From the NCBI GenBank assembly GCA_934512135.1, contig CAKSWT010000014.1, positions 17,189-81,188 of the forward strand: a DNA stretch of 64,000 nt, in the 5' to 3' direction. A model generated the notes under the pieces. The model was not told the DNA's origin. It saw nothing but the letters and a program-made list of their open reading frames with translations, and did not search any database. Every line of letters starts with the position of its first letter. Positions within the stretch are counted from its first letter, which is position 1. Below are positions 14,515 through 23,401 of the stretch, in pieces. Origin of the DNA: an uncultured Oscillospiraceae bacterium. Lineage in GTDB: Bacteria; Bacillota; Clostridia; Oscillospirales; Oscillospiraceae. A program made the position numbers and the translations under genes.

Positions 14515-15744
14515 TTATCGTTCCGCCCAGGAGAGAAGACTGGAATGGTCCTGGGAGGCGGCATCGTACTGCCAGGCGCTGTGCAGCAGCACGGCGGCGT
14601 CCCGGCGTGTCAGCGGCGCGTCAGACTCCGTGACACTGTAGATGCGAGACATGGCAGATACGGCAGAGGCGGCCCAGGCGGGGACGCCGTCATCCCGGCC
14701 CATGACTGGAGTGGTGTCGCTGTGCAGATTCAGCATGCCGCTGACCAGCTGGACGGCTTGGGCTTGGGTGATGGGCTCCTCGGGGCAGAGGGCAAGTCCG
14801 TCTCCGGTGGGAATCCCTCGGAGATAGCCGCCCCGCAGGGCGGAGGTCACATAGCCCTCCAGCCACACAGGGGTGCTGGACGCATCGGCAAATCCGGTGG
14901 GGACTCCCTCATCATCCGGTTGACAGCCGGTCAGACCGGCGCACATGGCGACAAACTGACCCCGGGATACGGTGGCATCCGGGGAAAATAGCAGCTGCCC
15001 GGATACGGTTTCTCCGGAAAAGAGGCCCTCCTCCCGAAGCCAGGTGGCGGCCAGCAGGGCTGGGTCCTCCGCCATGTCTCCGTAGGTTTGCTTGTCAGAG
15101 GGCTTTCGAATCTCGATTCGTACCGTGGCCTCCTGCGAGGTGTTTCCCGCCGGGTCTGTGACGGTGTAGACGAAGCTGTCCTTGCCTACCTTATTCTCCA
15201 ATGGAGTGTAGGTGACGGTGCCGTCCGCTGCAAGACTGAGGGTGCCGCGGCCCGGCTCCTTGACAATCTGAACAGTGAGGGGTTCCTCCTCCGGATCGGA
15301 GGCCGTCAGCGGAACCTGGCCGGGAATATTCTTGTAGGTGACAAACTGGGAATCCTCAGCCACCGGGGGCTGATTGTCCCGCCCCCGGACCTTTAGGGTG
15401 GCTTGAAGCGCCTCAGTGCCGTTGGGACGAAGTCCCAGACAGGAGATTACTGCCTCTCCAGAGGCGTCGCCGGCAGGGTGAAAGGTCAGCTGAGAGAGTT
15501 GCGCCAGGGAGAGGGCATCACCGCATCGGAGCTGTCGGTTCCCCAGCATCAAGGCCCCCAAGGTTTCCTCCGGTACCTGCGTTAGGAGCACTCCCGAACA
15601 GGCGTCGGCGGAAAAGTCGGCGGAGGAAAAACAGTAGACGTCGTCCCAGGACACCGTGGTGTCTGCGGCCAGGGCGGAAGTGGATAGCAGCAGGGCCAGA
15701 CAAACTGCCAGAAGGCTCCGGGCGGCAGGTGATTTTGTGTTCAT
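14515..15744 (-). CDS. SLH-domain surface protein with Ig/cadherin-like repeat
   Basis: 409 residues. An N-terminal signal peptide (MNTKSPAARS, hydrophobic to about residue 26, ALA-A) is followed by a region with no clear family. Then comes a cadherin-like/Ig module (VTYTPLENKVGKDSFVYTVTDPAGN) near residues 170-220. The C-terminal half holds three S-layer-homology-like repeats that would anchor the protein to wall polymers. GGAGG precedes the ATG. It lies between the hairpin element and the rodA terminator and appears monocistronic. Its function is unknown beyond a surface location. Confidence 0.82.
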   Translation of the reverse strand: MNTKSPAARSLLAVCLALLLSTSALAADTTVSWDDVYCFSSADFSADACSGVLLTQVPEETLGALMLGNRQLRCGDALSLAQLSQLTFHPAGDASGEAVISCLGLRPNGTEALQATLKVRGRDNQPPVAEDSQFVTYKNIPGQVPLTASDPEEEPLTVQIVKEPGRGTLSLAADGTVTYTPLENKVGKDSFVYTVTDPAGNTSQEATVRIEIRKPSDKQTYGDMAEDPALLAATWLREEGLFSGETVSGQLLFSPDATVSRGQFVAMCAGLTGCQPDDEGVPTGFADASSTPVWLEGYVTSALRGGYLRGIPTGDGLALCPEEPITQAQAVQLVSGMLNLHSDTTPVMGRDDGVPAWAASAVSAMSRIYSVTESDAPLTRRDAAVLLHSAWQYDAASQDHSSLLSWAER

Positions 15745-15810
15745 AGCAATACCTCCAATTTGTTTTGCAGAGGTAGTGTTTGCCTGAGAAATAAAATTAT
15801 TCCTCCCAAC

Positions 15811-15842
15811 GAAAAAATGTGCGCCGCAAATTGCGGCGCACA
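15811..15842 (-). terminator. Terminator of the RodA/FtsW gene
   Basis: Twelve-bp stem GTGCGCCGCAA-type (15818-15829 with 15831-15842) ending next to the gene's stop codon, followed on the minus strand by TTTTTTC. Confidence 0.85.
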
Positions 15843-15845
15843 GGG

Positions 15846-16994
15846 CTATACGGGAAGCTGTAGGTATCGCAGCTGGGAATCCGGTGACGGATGCATTCGA
15901 ACGCTGGAGATAACCCCCATGGCGATAAACAGGGAGAGGATAGAGGAACCGCCATAGCTGATAAAGGGCAGGGTCAGACCGATAACCGGCATAAGGCCCA
16001 GGCACATGCCGATGTTCACGAGGATCTGGAACAGCAGCATGCCGGCAATGCCGATGCACATCTGACGATAAAAATAGCTCTGAGAGTGAACGCCAATGTA
16101 GATGATACGGAAAATAATGGCGCACAGCAGCGCAATGCACAGCACACAGCCCAGAAAGCCCAGTTCCTCTCCGATTACGGCGAAGATGAAGTCCGTATGC
16201 TGGGCGGGAATGGCATCTGCCTGCGTCAGGGTGCCCTGGTAGAGCCCCTGACCGGTCAAACCGCCTCCGGAAATGGCGCTGATGGAGCGCAGGGCCTGAT
16301 AGCGGACGGAGGTGCCGGAGGGGTCAATGGAGCTGTCAAAGACCACCATGATACGCAGCTTTTGATAATCCTGAATCAGTGAGCTGCTCCACAGAATCGG
16401 GACCACTACCGCCAGTCCCGCCGCCGCGGCCAGAAACCACAGAATGCTGAAGCCGGCGGACAGGGCCATAATAATAAAGGTAAACACATAAATCAGGGCC
16501 ACGCCGGCATCCTTAGAGATCACCACAATCAGACCTAAAAACAGCGCCGACAGAAACCCCAGCCGGAGAATACAGGGAATGGAGTTGATGCGCTCCTGAT
16601 AGATGGAGCAGATACGGGCCACCACAATGATGTAGATGATTTTACAATATTCCGCAGGCTGGACCATGAAGTTGATGCCGGGAATTCGGATCCAGCTCTT
16701 GTTTCCGGTGCCGTCGTCCATGCCGAAGGGATACAGCAGGGCGAGAAACAGGGCTGCCATAATCACGATGATTGTGGTGTGCTCCGCAAGAATTTCCATG
16801 TCCACAAAGGAAATCAGAACATAGAGAACCAGACCGATGAACAGGGCGATCAGCTGCTTTTTGATGTAGTCCGCAGAGCCGTCGAGATTGGTGGCGCTGG
16901 AGATCATGACCAGGCCGAAAATCGAGACGGCCACACACAGCCCCAGCAGAATCCAGTCGGTGCGGGAAAAGAATTTTTTTACTGCGCTAAGCAT
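15846..16994 (-). CDS. RodA/FtsW/SpoVE family SEDS peptidoglycan polymerase, RodA-like
   Basis: 382 residues with about ten membrane helices. SEDS proteins polymerise glycan strands from lipid II, with RodA acting in elongation. Visible segments: GIVALVL-type first helices, the GGGLTGQGLYQGTLTQ loop with conserved small residues, then the FIFAVIGEELGF motif (about residue 270) and the C-terminal GLTLPFISYGGSS motif. AAGGAG precedes the ATG. It is alone, not in the usual mre or dcw cluster, so a RodA rather than FtsW role is the better guess. Confidence 0.88.
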   Translation of the reverse strand: MLSAVKKFFSRTDWILLGLCVAVSIFGLVMISSATNLDGSADYIKKQLIALFIGLVLYVLISFVDMEILAEHTTIIVIMAALFLALLYPFGMDDGTGNKSWIRIPGINFMVQPAEYCKIIYIIVVARICSIYQERINSIPCILRLGFLSALFLGLIVVISKDAGVALIYVFTFIIMALSAGFSILWFLAAAAGLAVVVPILWSSSLIQDYQKLRIMVVFDSSIDPSGTSVRYQALRSISAISGGGLTGQGLYQGTLTQADAIPAQHTDFIFAVIGEELGFLGCVLCIALLCAIIFRIIYIGVHSQSYFYRQMCIGIAGMLLFQILVNIGMCLGLMPVIGLTLPFISYGGSSILSLFIAMGVISSVRMHPSPDSQLRYLQLPV

Positions 16995-17029
16995 ATTGGC
17001 TCCTTTCAGGGAGTTTCGCGTTTTTTCTC

Positions 17030-17058
17030 ATTCTAGCATTTTCTCAGGCGGAAGTAAA
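17030..17058 (-). promoter_or_regulatory. Promoter of the RodA/FtsW gene
   Basis: Minus-strand TTTACT (17053-17058), 17-bp spacer, TAGAAT (17030-17035), 36 bases ahead of the start codon. Confidence 0.65.
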
Positions 17059-17069
17059 CAAGAAAAGGA

Positions 17070-17098
17070 TTTTTATTTGCCCAAGGATGTGCTATAAT
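17070..17098 (+). promoter_or_regulatory. Promoter of tsaE-tsaB-upp
   Basis: TATAAT at 17093-17098 with a poor -35 (TTTTTA, 17070-17075) 17 bp upstream. It lies back to back with the rodA promoter. Confidence 0.55.
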
Positions 17099-17145
17099 AG
17101 TGTCCACGGAATGAACCGCAGAACAACGCAGCAGGAGCCACGACT

Positions 17146-17586
17146 ATGGAGTTTTTTACACATTCGGAACAGGAGACAGAGCAGCTGGGAGAAAAGCTGG
17201 CAAAACAGTTAAAGCCGGGGACGGTCATTGCCTATGACGGAGACCTGGGTGCAGGCAAGACTGCCTTTACCCGGGGACTCGCCCGGGGGCTGGGAATCAC
17301 AGACCGGGTCACCAGTCCCACATATACCATTGTCAATGAGTACGATGGGGCGGTGCCACTGTTTCACTTTGATATGTACCGGCTGACTTCCTCCGAGGAT
17401 CTCTTTGACATCGGCTGGGAGGACTATTTGGAACGAGGGGGAATCCTGGCGGTGGAGTGGAGCCAGCGGGTGGAGGACGCCTTGGAGGATGCCCTGCGGA
17501 TTTCCATTCGCAAGGATCCCACAGAGGAGAACGGACGGAGAATTCTCATTGAAGGGGGAGAGAACTATGCGAATCTTGGCCTTTGA
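17146..17586 (+). CDS. tsaE: tRNA threonylcarbamoyladenosine biosynthesis ATPase TsaE
   Basis: 146 residues. TsaE is the ATPase that works with TsaB and TsaD to make t6A37 on ANN-decoding tRNAs. The Walker A motif GDLGAGKT is near residue 32, the TSPTYTIVNEY motif follows, and DMYRL and EWSQRV sit later. TsaB overlaps its end by 20 bp. TsaD and RimI are not in the window. Confidence 0.94.
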   Translation: MEFFTHSEQETEQLGEKLAKQLKPGTVIAYDGDLGAGKTAFTRGLARGLGITDRVTSPTYTIVNEYDGAVPLFHFDMYRLTSSEDLFDIGWEDYLERGGILAVEWSQRVEDALEDALRISIRKDPTEENGRRILIEGGENYANLGL

Positions 17587-18301
17587 ATCCTCGGCAAAGG
17601 CGGCCTCGGTGGCGCTGATGGAGGATGGCGTCCTGCTGGCAGAGAGCTTTCAGAACAACGGAAAGACCCACTCGGCCACGCTGATGCCCATGGCAGAGCA
17701 GGTGCTCCGGGACTGCGGTCTTCGGGCAGGGGACCTGGACTGTGTGGCCGTGGCCAAGGGGCCCGGCAGCTTTACCGGCGTGCGAATCGGTGTGGCGGCG
17801 GCAAAAGGATTGGCCTGGGCCGCGGAAAAGCCTGTGTGCGGGGTCAGCACCTTGGAGGCCATGGCATATCAGATGCGGCATAGAAGGGGATTGATTTGCC
17901 CGGTGATGGACGCCCGGCGGGCGCAGGTCTATCACGGACTGTTTGAATCCGACGGCAGACACCTGACCCGGTGTACAGCGGATCAGGCCATCTCTCTGGA
18001 GGAACTGAAAAAAGAGCTGGAAAATGTAGAAAAACCGATTTTTCTGGTTGGAGATGGGACAAAACTGTGCTATAATACTCTATCGGAAGCACTGCCGCAC
18101 CTGGTTCTGCCGCCTGCGCATTTGGAGATGCAGCGGGCCAGCGGCGTAGCAATGGCTGCGGAAGTGTTGGCAGAGCGGGGGGGACTGTCGGCGCCGGAGG
18201 ATCTGACGCCCAATTATCTCCGCTTGAGCCAGGCGGAACGGGAGCGGCTGAGCCGCTTGAGCCAGACATCGAATCAGGCTAAATTGAAAGGAGATTCATA
18301 A
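17567..18301 (+). CDS. tsaB: t6A biosynthesis protein TsaB
   Basis: 244 residues, ASKHA fold, partner of TsaD in t6A synthesis. It begins MRILAFESS at an ATG preceded by GGGGGAGAG and carries the family motif GPGSFTGVRIG near residue 65. It overlaps tsaE and lies 2 bp before upp, so the three genes form one transcript. Confidence 0.93.
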   Translation: MRILAFESSAKAASVALMEDGVLLAESFQNNGKTHSATLMPMAEQVLRDCGLRAGDLDCVAVAKGPGSFTGVRIGVAAAKGLAWAAEKPVCGVSTLEAMAYQMRHRRGLICPVMDARRAQVYHGLFESDGRHLTRCTADQAISLEELKKELENVEKPIFLVGDGTKLCYNTLSEALPHLVLPPAHLEMQRASGVAMAAEVLAERGGLSAPEDLTPNYLRLSQAERERLSRLSQTSNQAKLKGDS

Positions 18302-18303
18302 AA

Positions 18304-18933
18304 ATGGGAGAACTGCATGTTTTAGATCATCCCCTGATCCAGCACAAGGTTTCTATCCTGCGGGACAAGAACACCGGCGTGAAGGAATTTCGAGAGGTCG
18401 TTGGTGAGATTGCGGCGCTGATGTGCTACGAGGCCACCAGAGATCTGCCTCTGGAGAACGTAGTCATTGAGACCCCCATTGCCACCGGCACATTTCAGCG
18501 CCTGGCGGGCAAAAAGCTGGCTATTGTGCCGATTCTGCGGGCAGGCCTTGGTATGGTGGACACGATTATTGATCTGATTCCCTCCGCCAAGGTGGGGCAT
18601 ATTGGGCTGTACCGTGATCCGGAGACCCATAACCCGGTGGAATACTACTGCAAGATGCCCCCGGATATCTCCGAGCGGGAGGTCCTGGTGGTGGATCCCA
18701 TGCTGGCAACAGGAGGAAGCGCCGCAGCGGCGATTACCTTCCTGAAGGGATATGGCTGTAAGAATATCAAACTCATGAACATCATTGGCTGCCCCGAGGG
18801 AATTGACGCAGTGCGGAAGGAGCATCCGGATGTAGATCTGTATATCGCCTGTGTGGATGAAAAGCTCAACGAGGACAAGTACATTGTGCCTGGCCTGGGA
18901 GATGCCGGCGACCGAATCTTCGGAACCAAGTAA
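18304..18933 (+). CDS. upp: Uracil phosphoribosyltransferase
   Basis: 209 residues, the usual length. It salvages uracil to UMP with PRPP. The PRPP-binding motif VVDPMLATGGSA (about residue 130) and the uracil-binding C-terminal GLGDAGDR are present. AAAGGAG precedes the ATG. It is the third gene of the tsaE-tsaB-upp unit and is followed by a strong terminator. Confidence 0.97.
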   Translation: MGELHVLDHPLIQHKVSILRDKNTGVKEFREVVGEIAALMCYEATRDLPLENVVIETPIATGTFQRLAGKKLAIVPILRAGLGMVDTIIDLIPSAKVGHIGLYRDPETHNPVEYYCKMPPDISEREVLVVDPMLATGGSAAAAITFLKGYGCKNIKLMNIIGCPEGIDAVRKEHPDVDLYIACVDEKLNEDKYIVPGLGDAGDRIFGTK

Positions 18934-18940
18934 AAACAAG

Positions 18941-18980
18941 AAAGCAGCCTCTTCGGAAAATCCGAAGGGGCTGCTTTTTT
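18941..18980 (+). terminator. upp terminator
   Basis: Seventeen-base arms (18941-18957 and 18961-18977) with one T-G wobble and a TTTTTT tail. Confidence 0.93.
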
Positions 18981-18987
18981 GGAATAA

Positions 18988-19107
18988 TCAGTAGTCCTCG
19001 CGGCAGCGGCCGAAGATCTTATCCCAGAAGCCGATGAGCAGGCAGATTGCGCCGGCCAAGGTCAGAGATGCCCCGACGATTTTCAGAATAAAACGTGCCA
19101 GTTTCAT
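18988..19107 (-). CDS. 39-residue single-helix membrane peptide
   Basis: MKLARFILKIVG... with one hydrophobic helix (about residues 5-27) and a basic/acidic tail DKIFGRCREDY. GAGGAGG sits 8 bases before the ATG, a much stronger site than chance frames have. I do not know the family or function. It lies downstream of the acetyltransferase gene on the same strand, after a 32-bp gap. Confidence 0.65.
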   Translation of the reverse strand: MKLARFILKIVGASLTLAGAICLLIGFWDKIFGRCREDY

Positions 19108-19139
19108 GGTAAGTCCTCCTCGTATAATAGATTTTTAGG

Positions 19140-19910
19140 TTAAAAACGTTTGATGCGGAACCAGTATTCGTAGGTTTCCCGGTATCCCAGACCGCGGTAG
19201 AGGGCCCGAGCCCCAAGATTGTCTGAGAGCACCTGGAGATAGGCCGTGTCGCAGCCCTGGGCCTTTCCTGCCTGCATAATGGCGGTGCAGATGTCAGCTC
19301 CCAAGCCCCGGCGGCGACAGCTGCTGTCCACGAAGATGTCGTAGAGGCCCACATGACCGCGCTCTATGACGCCGAGACCACAGGCCACCATGGCTCCGTT
19401 TTCCCAGATGGATGCGGCAGCCACAGGGCAGGCGGTGTTTTGGAGCATAGCCGCTGCCGCGGCGCGCTGGGTGTCCGGGGTGCCGTTCATGGTGAGAAAG
19501 CCATCCAGCCACTGCTGGGACATCTCCCCGGACACATCCACGGAGACGTTGGGCTGCCGGGAAAAGCGATTTAGATCGCAGACAAAAATATTGCCGTCCC
19601 GCTCTGTGGCGTAGCCTCGCCCATCCAGCAGGTCCTGACAGGCCTGGCGCCGCTTGTCATCCATGCCCTCATGGATCTTAAAAATGCACATGGACAGGCC
19701 GGATTTGCGATACAGCTCCTCGACATAGGGAATCTTCTCGCTGACAGGCAGATGCTCCGGATACATGGGGTTGGCACAGTTGACCCGGTAGGTAAAGCCG
19801 CCGCCAAAGCGAACGCTCCAGCCGTCATACATCAGGGTTTGCAGGGCCGGGAAGGCGTTGCTCTGCAGCTCTTCATAAAAAGAGATTTCTTCTTTCTCCA
19901 ATGGAATCAC
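19140..19910 (-). CDS. GNAT family N-acetyltransferase
   Basis: 256 residues. The C-terminal half is a GNAT domain: GLYDIFVDSSCRRRGLG (acetyl-CoA-binding loop, about residues 185-202) and LGARALYRGLGY. The N-terminal half is a degenerate GNAT-like region, as in two-domain family members. The acceptor substrate is unknown. The start is a GTG at 19910; a TTG nine bases inside is a fair alternative because AGAGGA sits closer to the right distance from it. Confidence 0.85.
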   Translation of the reverse strand: MIPLEKEEISFYEELQSNAFPALQTLMYDGWSVRFGGGFTYRVNCANPMYPEHLPVSEKIPYVEELYRKSGLSMCIFKIHEGMDDKRRQACQDLLDGRGYATERDGNIFVCDLNRFSRQPNVSVDVSGEMSQQWLDGFLTMNGTPDTQRAAAAAMLQNTACPVAAASIWENGAMVACGLGVIERGHVGLYDIFVDSSCRRRGLGADICTAIMQAGKAQGCDTAYLQVLSDNLGARALYRGLGYRETYEYWFRIKRF

Positions 19911-19970
19911 GTCCTCTTTCTTTCGGGTACTTTTATTTTACAGCGGAATGGCTGCTTTTGCAATGGGTAT

Positions 19971-20615
19971 TTAGAAGGCCGGCTCCAACAGCAGGGCCTC
20001 CAGCTGAGAAAACGAGGTGACCACCGGCACACCGGCGGTGCGGAGGTCCGCCTCCGACTGGTGGCCCGTGGCGCAGAGAATGCAGCCGGTTCCCATGGCC
20101 TGGGCGGCTTCCAGATCGTGAAGGGTGTCGCCAATCATGACCATACGGGCCGGAGAAACGTGCTGCTGCCGAATCCAGGCCTTGGCTCGGTCCACCTTGC
20201 CCTGGGCCAGCAGGTCGTCTGCGGCCAAAATCTCCTCAAAATAGGAGCGAATCCCGAAACGCTCCGTATCCCGCAGAATCCCGTCCCGGTGGCCGGAGGA
20301 GAGGATCAGCTGATGCACACCGGCCTGGCGGAGCTGCTCCAGCAGAGACTGGGTTCCCGCCTGCAAATGGTCAAAATATTTGGGGTAGAACTCGGCAAAT
20401 TCCCGGCCGATGACCTCCATGGGGACCTGGTGAAGGTCCAGGAGATGGGCGTAAAACCGGCTGATGGGCGTGTCAATGTATTGGTAGTACTGGTCCAGGG
20501 TAATGGCCGGAAGGTTCCGCTTTTTTAAAATGTCGTTGGTGGACAGAAGCGAGGCGTTTACGTCGTCTGCCAAGGTGCCGTTCCAGTCCCAGAGTACATA
20601 GTCGTAGGATCTCAT
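19971..20615 (-). CDS. HAD family hydrolase, phosphoglycolate phosphatase-like
   Basis: 214 residues. HAD motif I is WDWNGTL (residues 9-15), motif II LSSGH near 107, and motif IV GDTLHDLEAA near 166. The cap domain is helical, as in Gph/PGMB-type phosphatases. The ATG at 20615 has AAGGAG at good spacing; a TTG codon just before it is not needed. The substrate is not predictable from sequence. Confidence 0.87.
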   Translation of the reverse strand: MRSYDYVLWDWNGTLADDVNASLLSTNDILKKRNLPAITLDQYYQYIDTPISRFYAHLLDLHQVPMEVIGREFAEFYPKYFDHLQAGTQSLLEQLRQAGVHQLILSSGHRDGILRDTERFGIRSYFEEILAADDLLAQGKVDRAKAWIRQQHVSPARMVMIGDTLHDLEAAQAMGTGCILCATGHQSEADLRTAGVPVVTSFSQLEALLLEPAF

Positions 20616-20653
20616 CAATCGCTCCTTACTGTGGGGGGAAGTGAATAAGGGGA

Positions 20654-20676
20654 CGGGGCGTACTTGGTACGCCCCG
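20654..20676 (-). terminator. Hairpin after argS
   Basis: Ten-bp stem CGGGGCGTAC (20654-20663 with 20667-20676) 8 bp beyond the argS stop. The T-run is poor, so terminator strength is uncertain. Confidence 0.5.
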
Positions 20677-20683
20677 CAAGCCG

Positions 20684-22453
20684 TTACATCTTTTCCGGGG
20701 CCTCAAAGCCCAGAAGATCAATGCAGGTCTCCAGCACCCGCTTGACCAGGGTAATCAGAGCGATATAGCCCTGCTGCTTTTTCTCGTCGGTCTCGGTGAG
20801 AATCCGCGTCTCATGGTAGAAGCGGTTGACTGCGCCGCTGAGCTCATAGATATAGGCGCAGATCACATTGGGCTGGGTGTCCCGGTAGGCCAGCCAGAGG
20901 TTGTCGGCAAACCGGCTCAGCTGTAGCATCAGGTCCTTCTCAATCTGATTCTCCGGGGGAAGAATGGCCAGATCCTGAGGAATCGTCCCGACCTTCTCCG
21001 CATACTTGGCGAGAATGGATTTAATCCGCACAATGGTATAGAGAATATAGGGGCCGGTGTTGCCCTCAAAGGCGGAGAAACGGTCCATGTCAAAGGCATA
21101 GTCCTTGGTGGCCAGATTGCTGAGGTCGCCGTATTTCAGGGCGGCCACGGCAATGATGCCGGCAATCTCATCCACGGCTTCTCCGGAAATAATGTTGTTC
21201 TCCAAAATGCGCTGCTTGACGGTGTCGGTGATCTCTGAAATCAGGTACTCCAGCCGCATGACCCCGCCAGAACGGGTTTTAAAGGGCTTTCCGTCCTTGC
21301 CGTTCATGGTGCCGAAGCCCAGGAATTGCAGCTCCGTCTCCGGGCGGATGATGCCGGACTTTTTGGCGGTGCGGAATACCTGCTCAAAGTGCAGGGCCTG
21401 GCGTTTATCCACCACATAGAGGACCTTATCCGGATGGTAGTCCCGCTCCCGCTGTACCAGGGTGGCCAGATCCGTTGTGGCGTAGAGGGTAGCGCCGTCG
21501 GACTTGAGGATGATGCAGGGAGGGACCTCCTTCTTATCCTGAGGCTCCTGGACATTGACCACCAGGGCGCCCTGGCTTTCCACCGCATATCCGCCGTCTT
21601 TGAGATACTTCACCATCTGGGCGATATAGGGCTCTGCATCGCTTTCGCCCTTCCACAGGTCGAATTCCACATTGAGGTTTTTGTAGTTCTTTTTGAGATC
21701 CGCCACGGAAACATTCATCACATGGCGCCAAATGGCCATATAGCCCCGGTCGCCCTGCTGGAGCTTCAAGGTGGCTTCATGGGCCCGCTGGGAAAATGCG
21801 GCATCCTCCTTGCTGCGGGCGGAGGCGGCGGGGTAGATCTGCTCCAGCTCAGAAATGGTAAAGGGCGGGTTCTCCGGGTAATCCCCCTGGAAATCCGGGT
21901 CAAAATAGGGGAGGTCCGGCTGGCGGTCCCGGATGCCCTCGATGATAAGACCCATTTGGAGGCCCCAGTCTCCCAGATGAACGTCGCCGATTACACGGTT
22001 GCCAAAGTAGCGGTCAATGCGCTTGACGGCTTCGCCGATGATGGCGGGACGAATGTGTCCCACATGCAGGGGCTTTGCCACATTGGCGCCGCCGTAGTCA
22101 ATGACAATGGTTTTTGGGGTGGCCTCTCCCTGAAGGCCGAAGCGCTCGGCATGGGCCATTTCGTTCACATAGCTTGAAACCGTCTCCGGAGCCAGCCGAA
22201 GATTGATAAATCCGGGCTTTACCGCCTCCACGGAGGCAAAGGAAGAGTCTCCCTGGAGCCTTTCGGCAATGGCCTCCGCAATCTGGATGGGGGCCTTTTT
22301 ATATACCTTGGCGGCCTTGAGACTGCCGTTGCACTGATACTCGCAGAGGTCCGGCCGGCCGGACACGGACACCTGACCGTAGGCGGCGTCATAGCCCTCT
22401 GCCGCAAAGGCGGCAGAGACCCGCTGGGAGATCAGATCAATGAGCTTTTCCAT
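20684..22453 (-). CDS. argS: Arginyl-tRNA synthetase
   Basis: 589 residues, a class I synthetase. The HIGH motif appears as LHVGHIRPA (about residue 136), preceded by DYGGANVAKP. The N-terminal Add1 domain and the C-terminal DALR anticodon-binding domain (ending LLGFEAPEKM) are intact. It charges tRNA-Arg. It follows the methyltransferase gene on the same strand after about 80 bp. Confidence 0.96.
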   Translation of the reverse strand: MEKLIDLISQRVSAAFAAEGYDAAYGQVSVSGRPDLCEYQCNGSLKAAKVYKKAPIQIAEAIAERLQGDSSFASVEAVKPGFINLRLAPETVSSYVNEMAHAERFGLQGEATPKTIVIDYGGANVAKPLHVGHIRPAIIGEAVKRIDRYFGNRVIGDVHLGDWGLQMGLIIEGIRDRQPDLPYFDPDFQGDYPENPPFTISELEQIYPAASARSKEDAAFSQRAHEATLKLQQGDRGYMAIWRHVMNVSVADLKKNYKNLNVEFDLWKGESDAEPYIAQMVKYLKDGGYAVESQGALVVNVQEPQDKKEVPPCIILKSDGATLYATTDLATLVQRERDYHPDKVLYVVDKRQALHFEQVFRTAKKSGIIRPETELQFLGFGTMNGKDGKPFKTRSGGVMRLEYLISEITDTVKQRILENNIISGEAVDEIAGIIAVAALKYGDLSNLATKDYAFDMDRFSAFEGNTGPYILYTIVRIKSILAKYAEKVGTIPQDLAILPPENQIEKDLMLQLSRFADNLWLAYRDTQPNVICAYIYELSGAVNRFYHETRILTETDEKKQQGYIALITLVKRVLETCIDLLGFEAPEKM

Positions 22454-22533
22454 GACAATGTTTCCTCGTTTCTCACATAATATTACACATCATTGTACCA
22501 TAGAATTTCCCCGGTGTACAGGGAAAATACATC

Positions 22534-23322
22534 CTAGCGCTTTCGAAAAATATCCAGACTGTGGGCCGTGGCGCCGACCAGGTCCGCTTGTTCGCAGACG
22601 GTGAGATGGTATTTGAGAAACATCTGAAATAGCGCCTCATCCGCCTCCAGCTCCTGGCGCAGGAAATAGGCAAACCCCTCTAGGGCGACGTAGTGGAGCC
22701 GCTCCACGGGAAAATCCGCCATCAGCCGGTCAATGTCGGATTTTCGCACCAGTTCAAACAGGTCTGAGGGCTTGGAGGTGGTGATAAAGGTCTCAGGATC
22801 CAGCATTCCCTCCTGAATCAGCCTCTGCAGATGGCCCTGACGAAACGCATATTCGATGATGCTGCCCTCGGCGATGCAGTAAGCCGCCATGATGACACCG
22901 CCGGGCGTTGTCACCCGCAGAGCCTCGGAGATGGCCTGGTGCTTGTCCTCCCGGGTGAACAGATGGTAGAGCGGGCCGAGAAGCAAGGTTACGTCATACT
23001 GCGCAGAGTCCAGCATGGATAAATCCAGTGCATTGCCCTGAAGGGCCTGAATGTTCATGCCCGGGGTGATCTTTCTCCGAAGCTGGTTCAGGTTGTGGGG
23101 TAGAAGCTCCACGGCAGTTACATCATAGCCCTCCGCTGCCAGGGTGATAGAGTACCTGCCGGTGCCTGCGCCGATCTCCAGCACCCGACAGCCGGGGGAG
23201 AGATAGCGGCGGAGATAGGCCATGGTTGTGGCATACTCCACCTGGCCCCGCCGGTTTCGAGCCAGGCGGCCGTCCTCGTCGTAGTGTTGGTAATACGCTG
23301 AGAGATAGTCCTTGGTTTCCAT
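22534..23322 (-). CDS. Class I SAM-dependent methyltransferase behind an attenuator
   Basis: 262 residues. Motif I is VLEIGAGTGRYS (about residues 46-57), followed by the acidic VTAVELLP strand and LLLGPLYHL. This is a general Methyltransf_11/25-type domain; the target is unknown. It is not an Erm-type rRNA methylase by sequence. The gene starts 24 bases after the attenuator's T-run, with AGGAGG before its ATG. Its leader (promoter, 40-codon ORF, alternative hairpins, terminator) implies expression controlled by ribosome behaviour, which often points to a translation-stress or antibiotic-response role (inference). Confidence 0.85.
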   Translation of the reverse strand: METKDYLSAYYQHYDEDGRLARNRRGQVEYATTMAYLRRYLSPGCRVLEIGAGTGRYSITLAAEGYDVTAVELLPHNLNQLRRKITPGMNIQALQGNALDLSMLDSAQYDVTLLLGPLYHLFTREDKHQAISEALRVTTPGGVIMAAYCIAEGSIIEYAFRQGHLQRLIQEGMLDPETFITTSKPSDLFELVRKSDIDRLMADFPVERLHYVALEGFAYFLRQELEADEALFQMFLKYHLTVCEQADLVGATAHSLDIFRKR

Positions 23323-23345
23323 GGTTGTAGTCCTCCTTGTCTGTG

Positions 23346-23389
23346 AAATAAAAAAACGGCGGTACAGGCAACCTGTGCCTATACCGCCG
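23346..23389 (-). terminator. Attenuator terminator of the methyltransferase leader
   Basis: On the minus strand CGGCGGTA pairs with TACCGCCG (23382-23389 with 23357-23364), extended by AGGCA/TGCCT, and is followed by TTTTTTTATTT. It lies between the leader ORF and the methyltransferase start codon, so it would stop transcription before the gene. Confidence 0.9.
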
Positions 23390-23401
23390 CGAAAAAACCG
23401 T

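Noticed and set aside
14187..14641. Overlapping open frames on both strands across the hairpin element
   Set aside because: They are produced by the palindromic sequence, have no ribosome sites and overlap the convergent genes; the region is better read as non-coding structure.
22534..23322. Erm-type 23S rRNA methyltransferase, suggested by the attenuator
   Set aside because: The protein carries a general class I methyltransferase motif (GAGTGRYS) and lacks the Erm family order and its NIPY-type catalytic motif; only its regulation is reminiscent.
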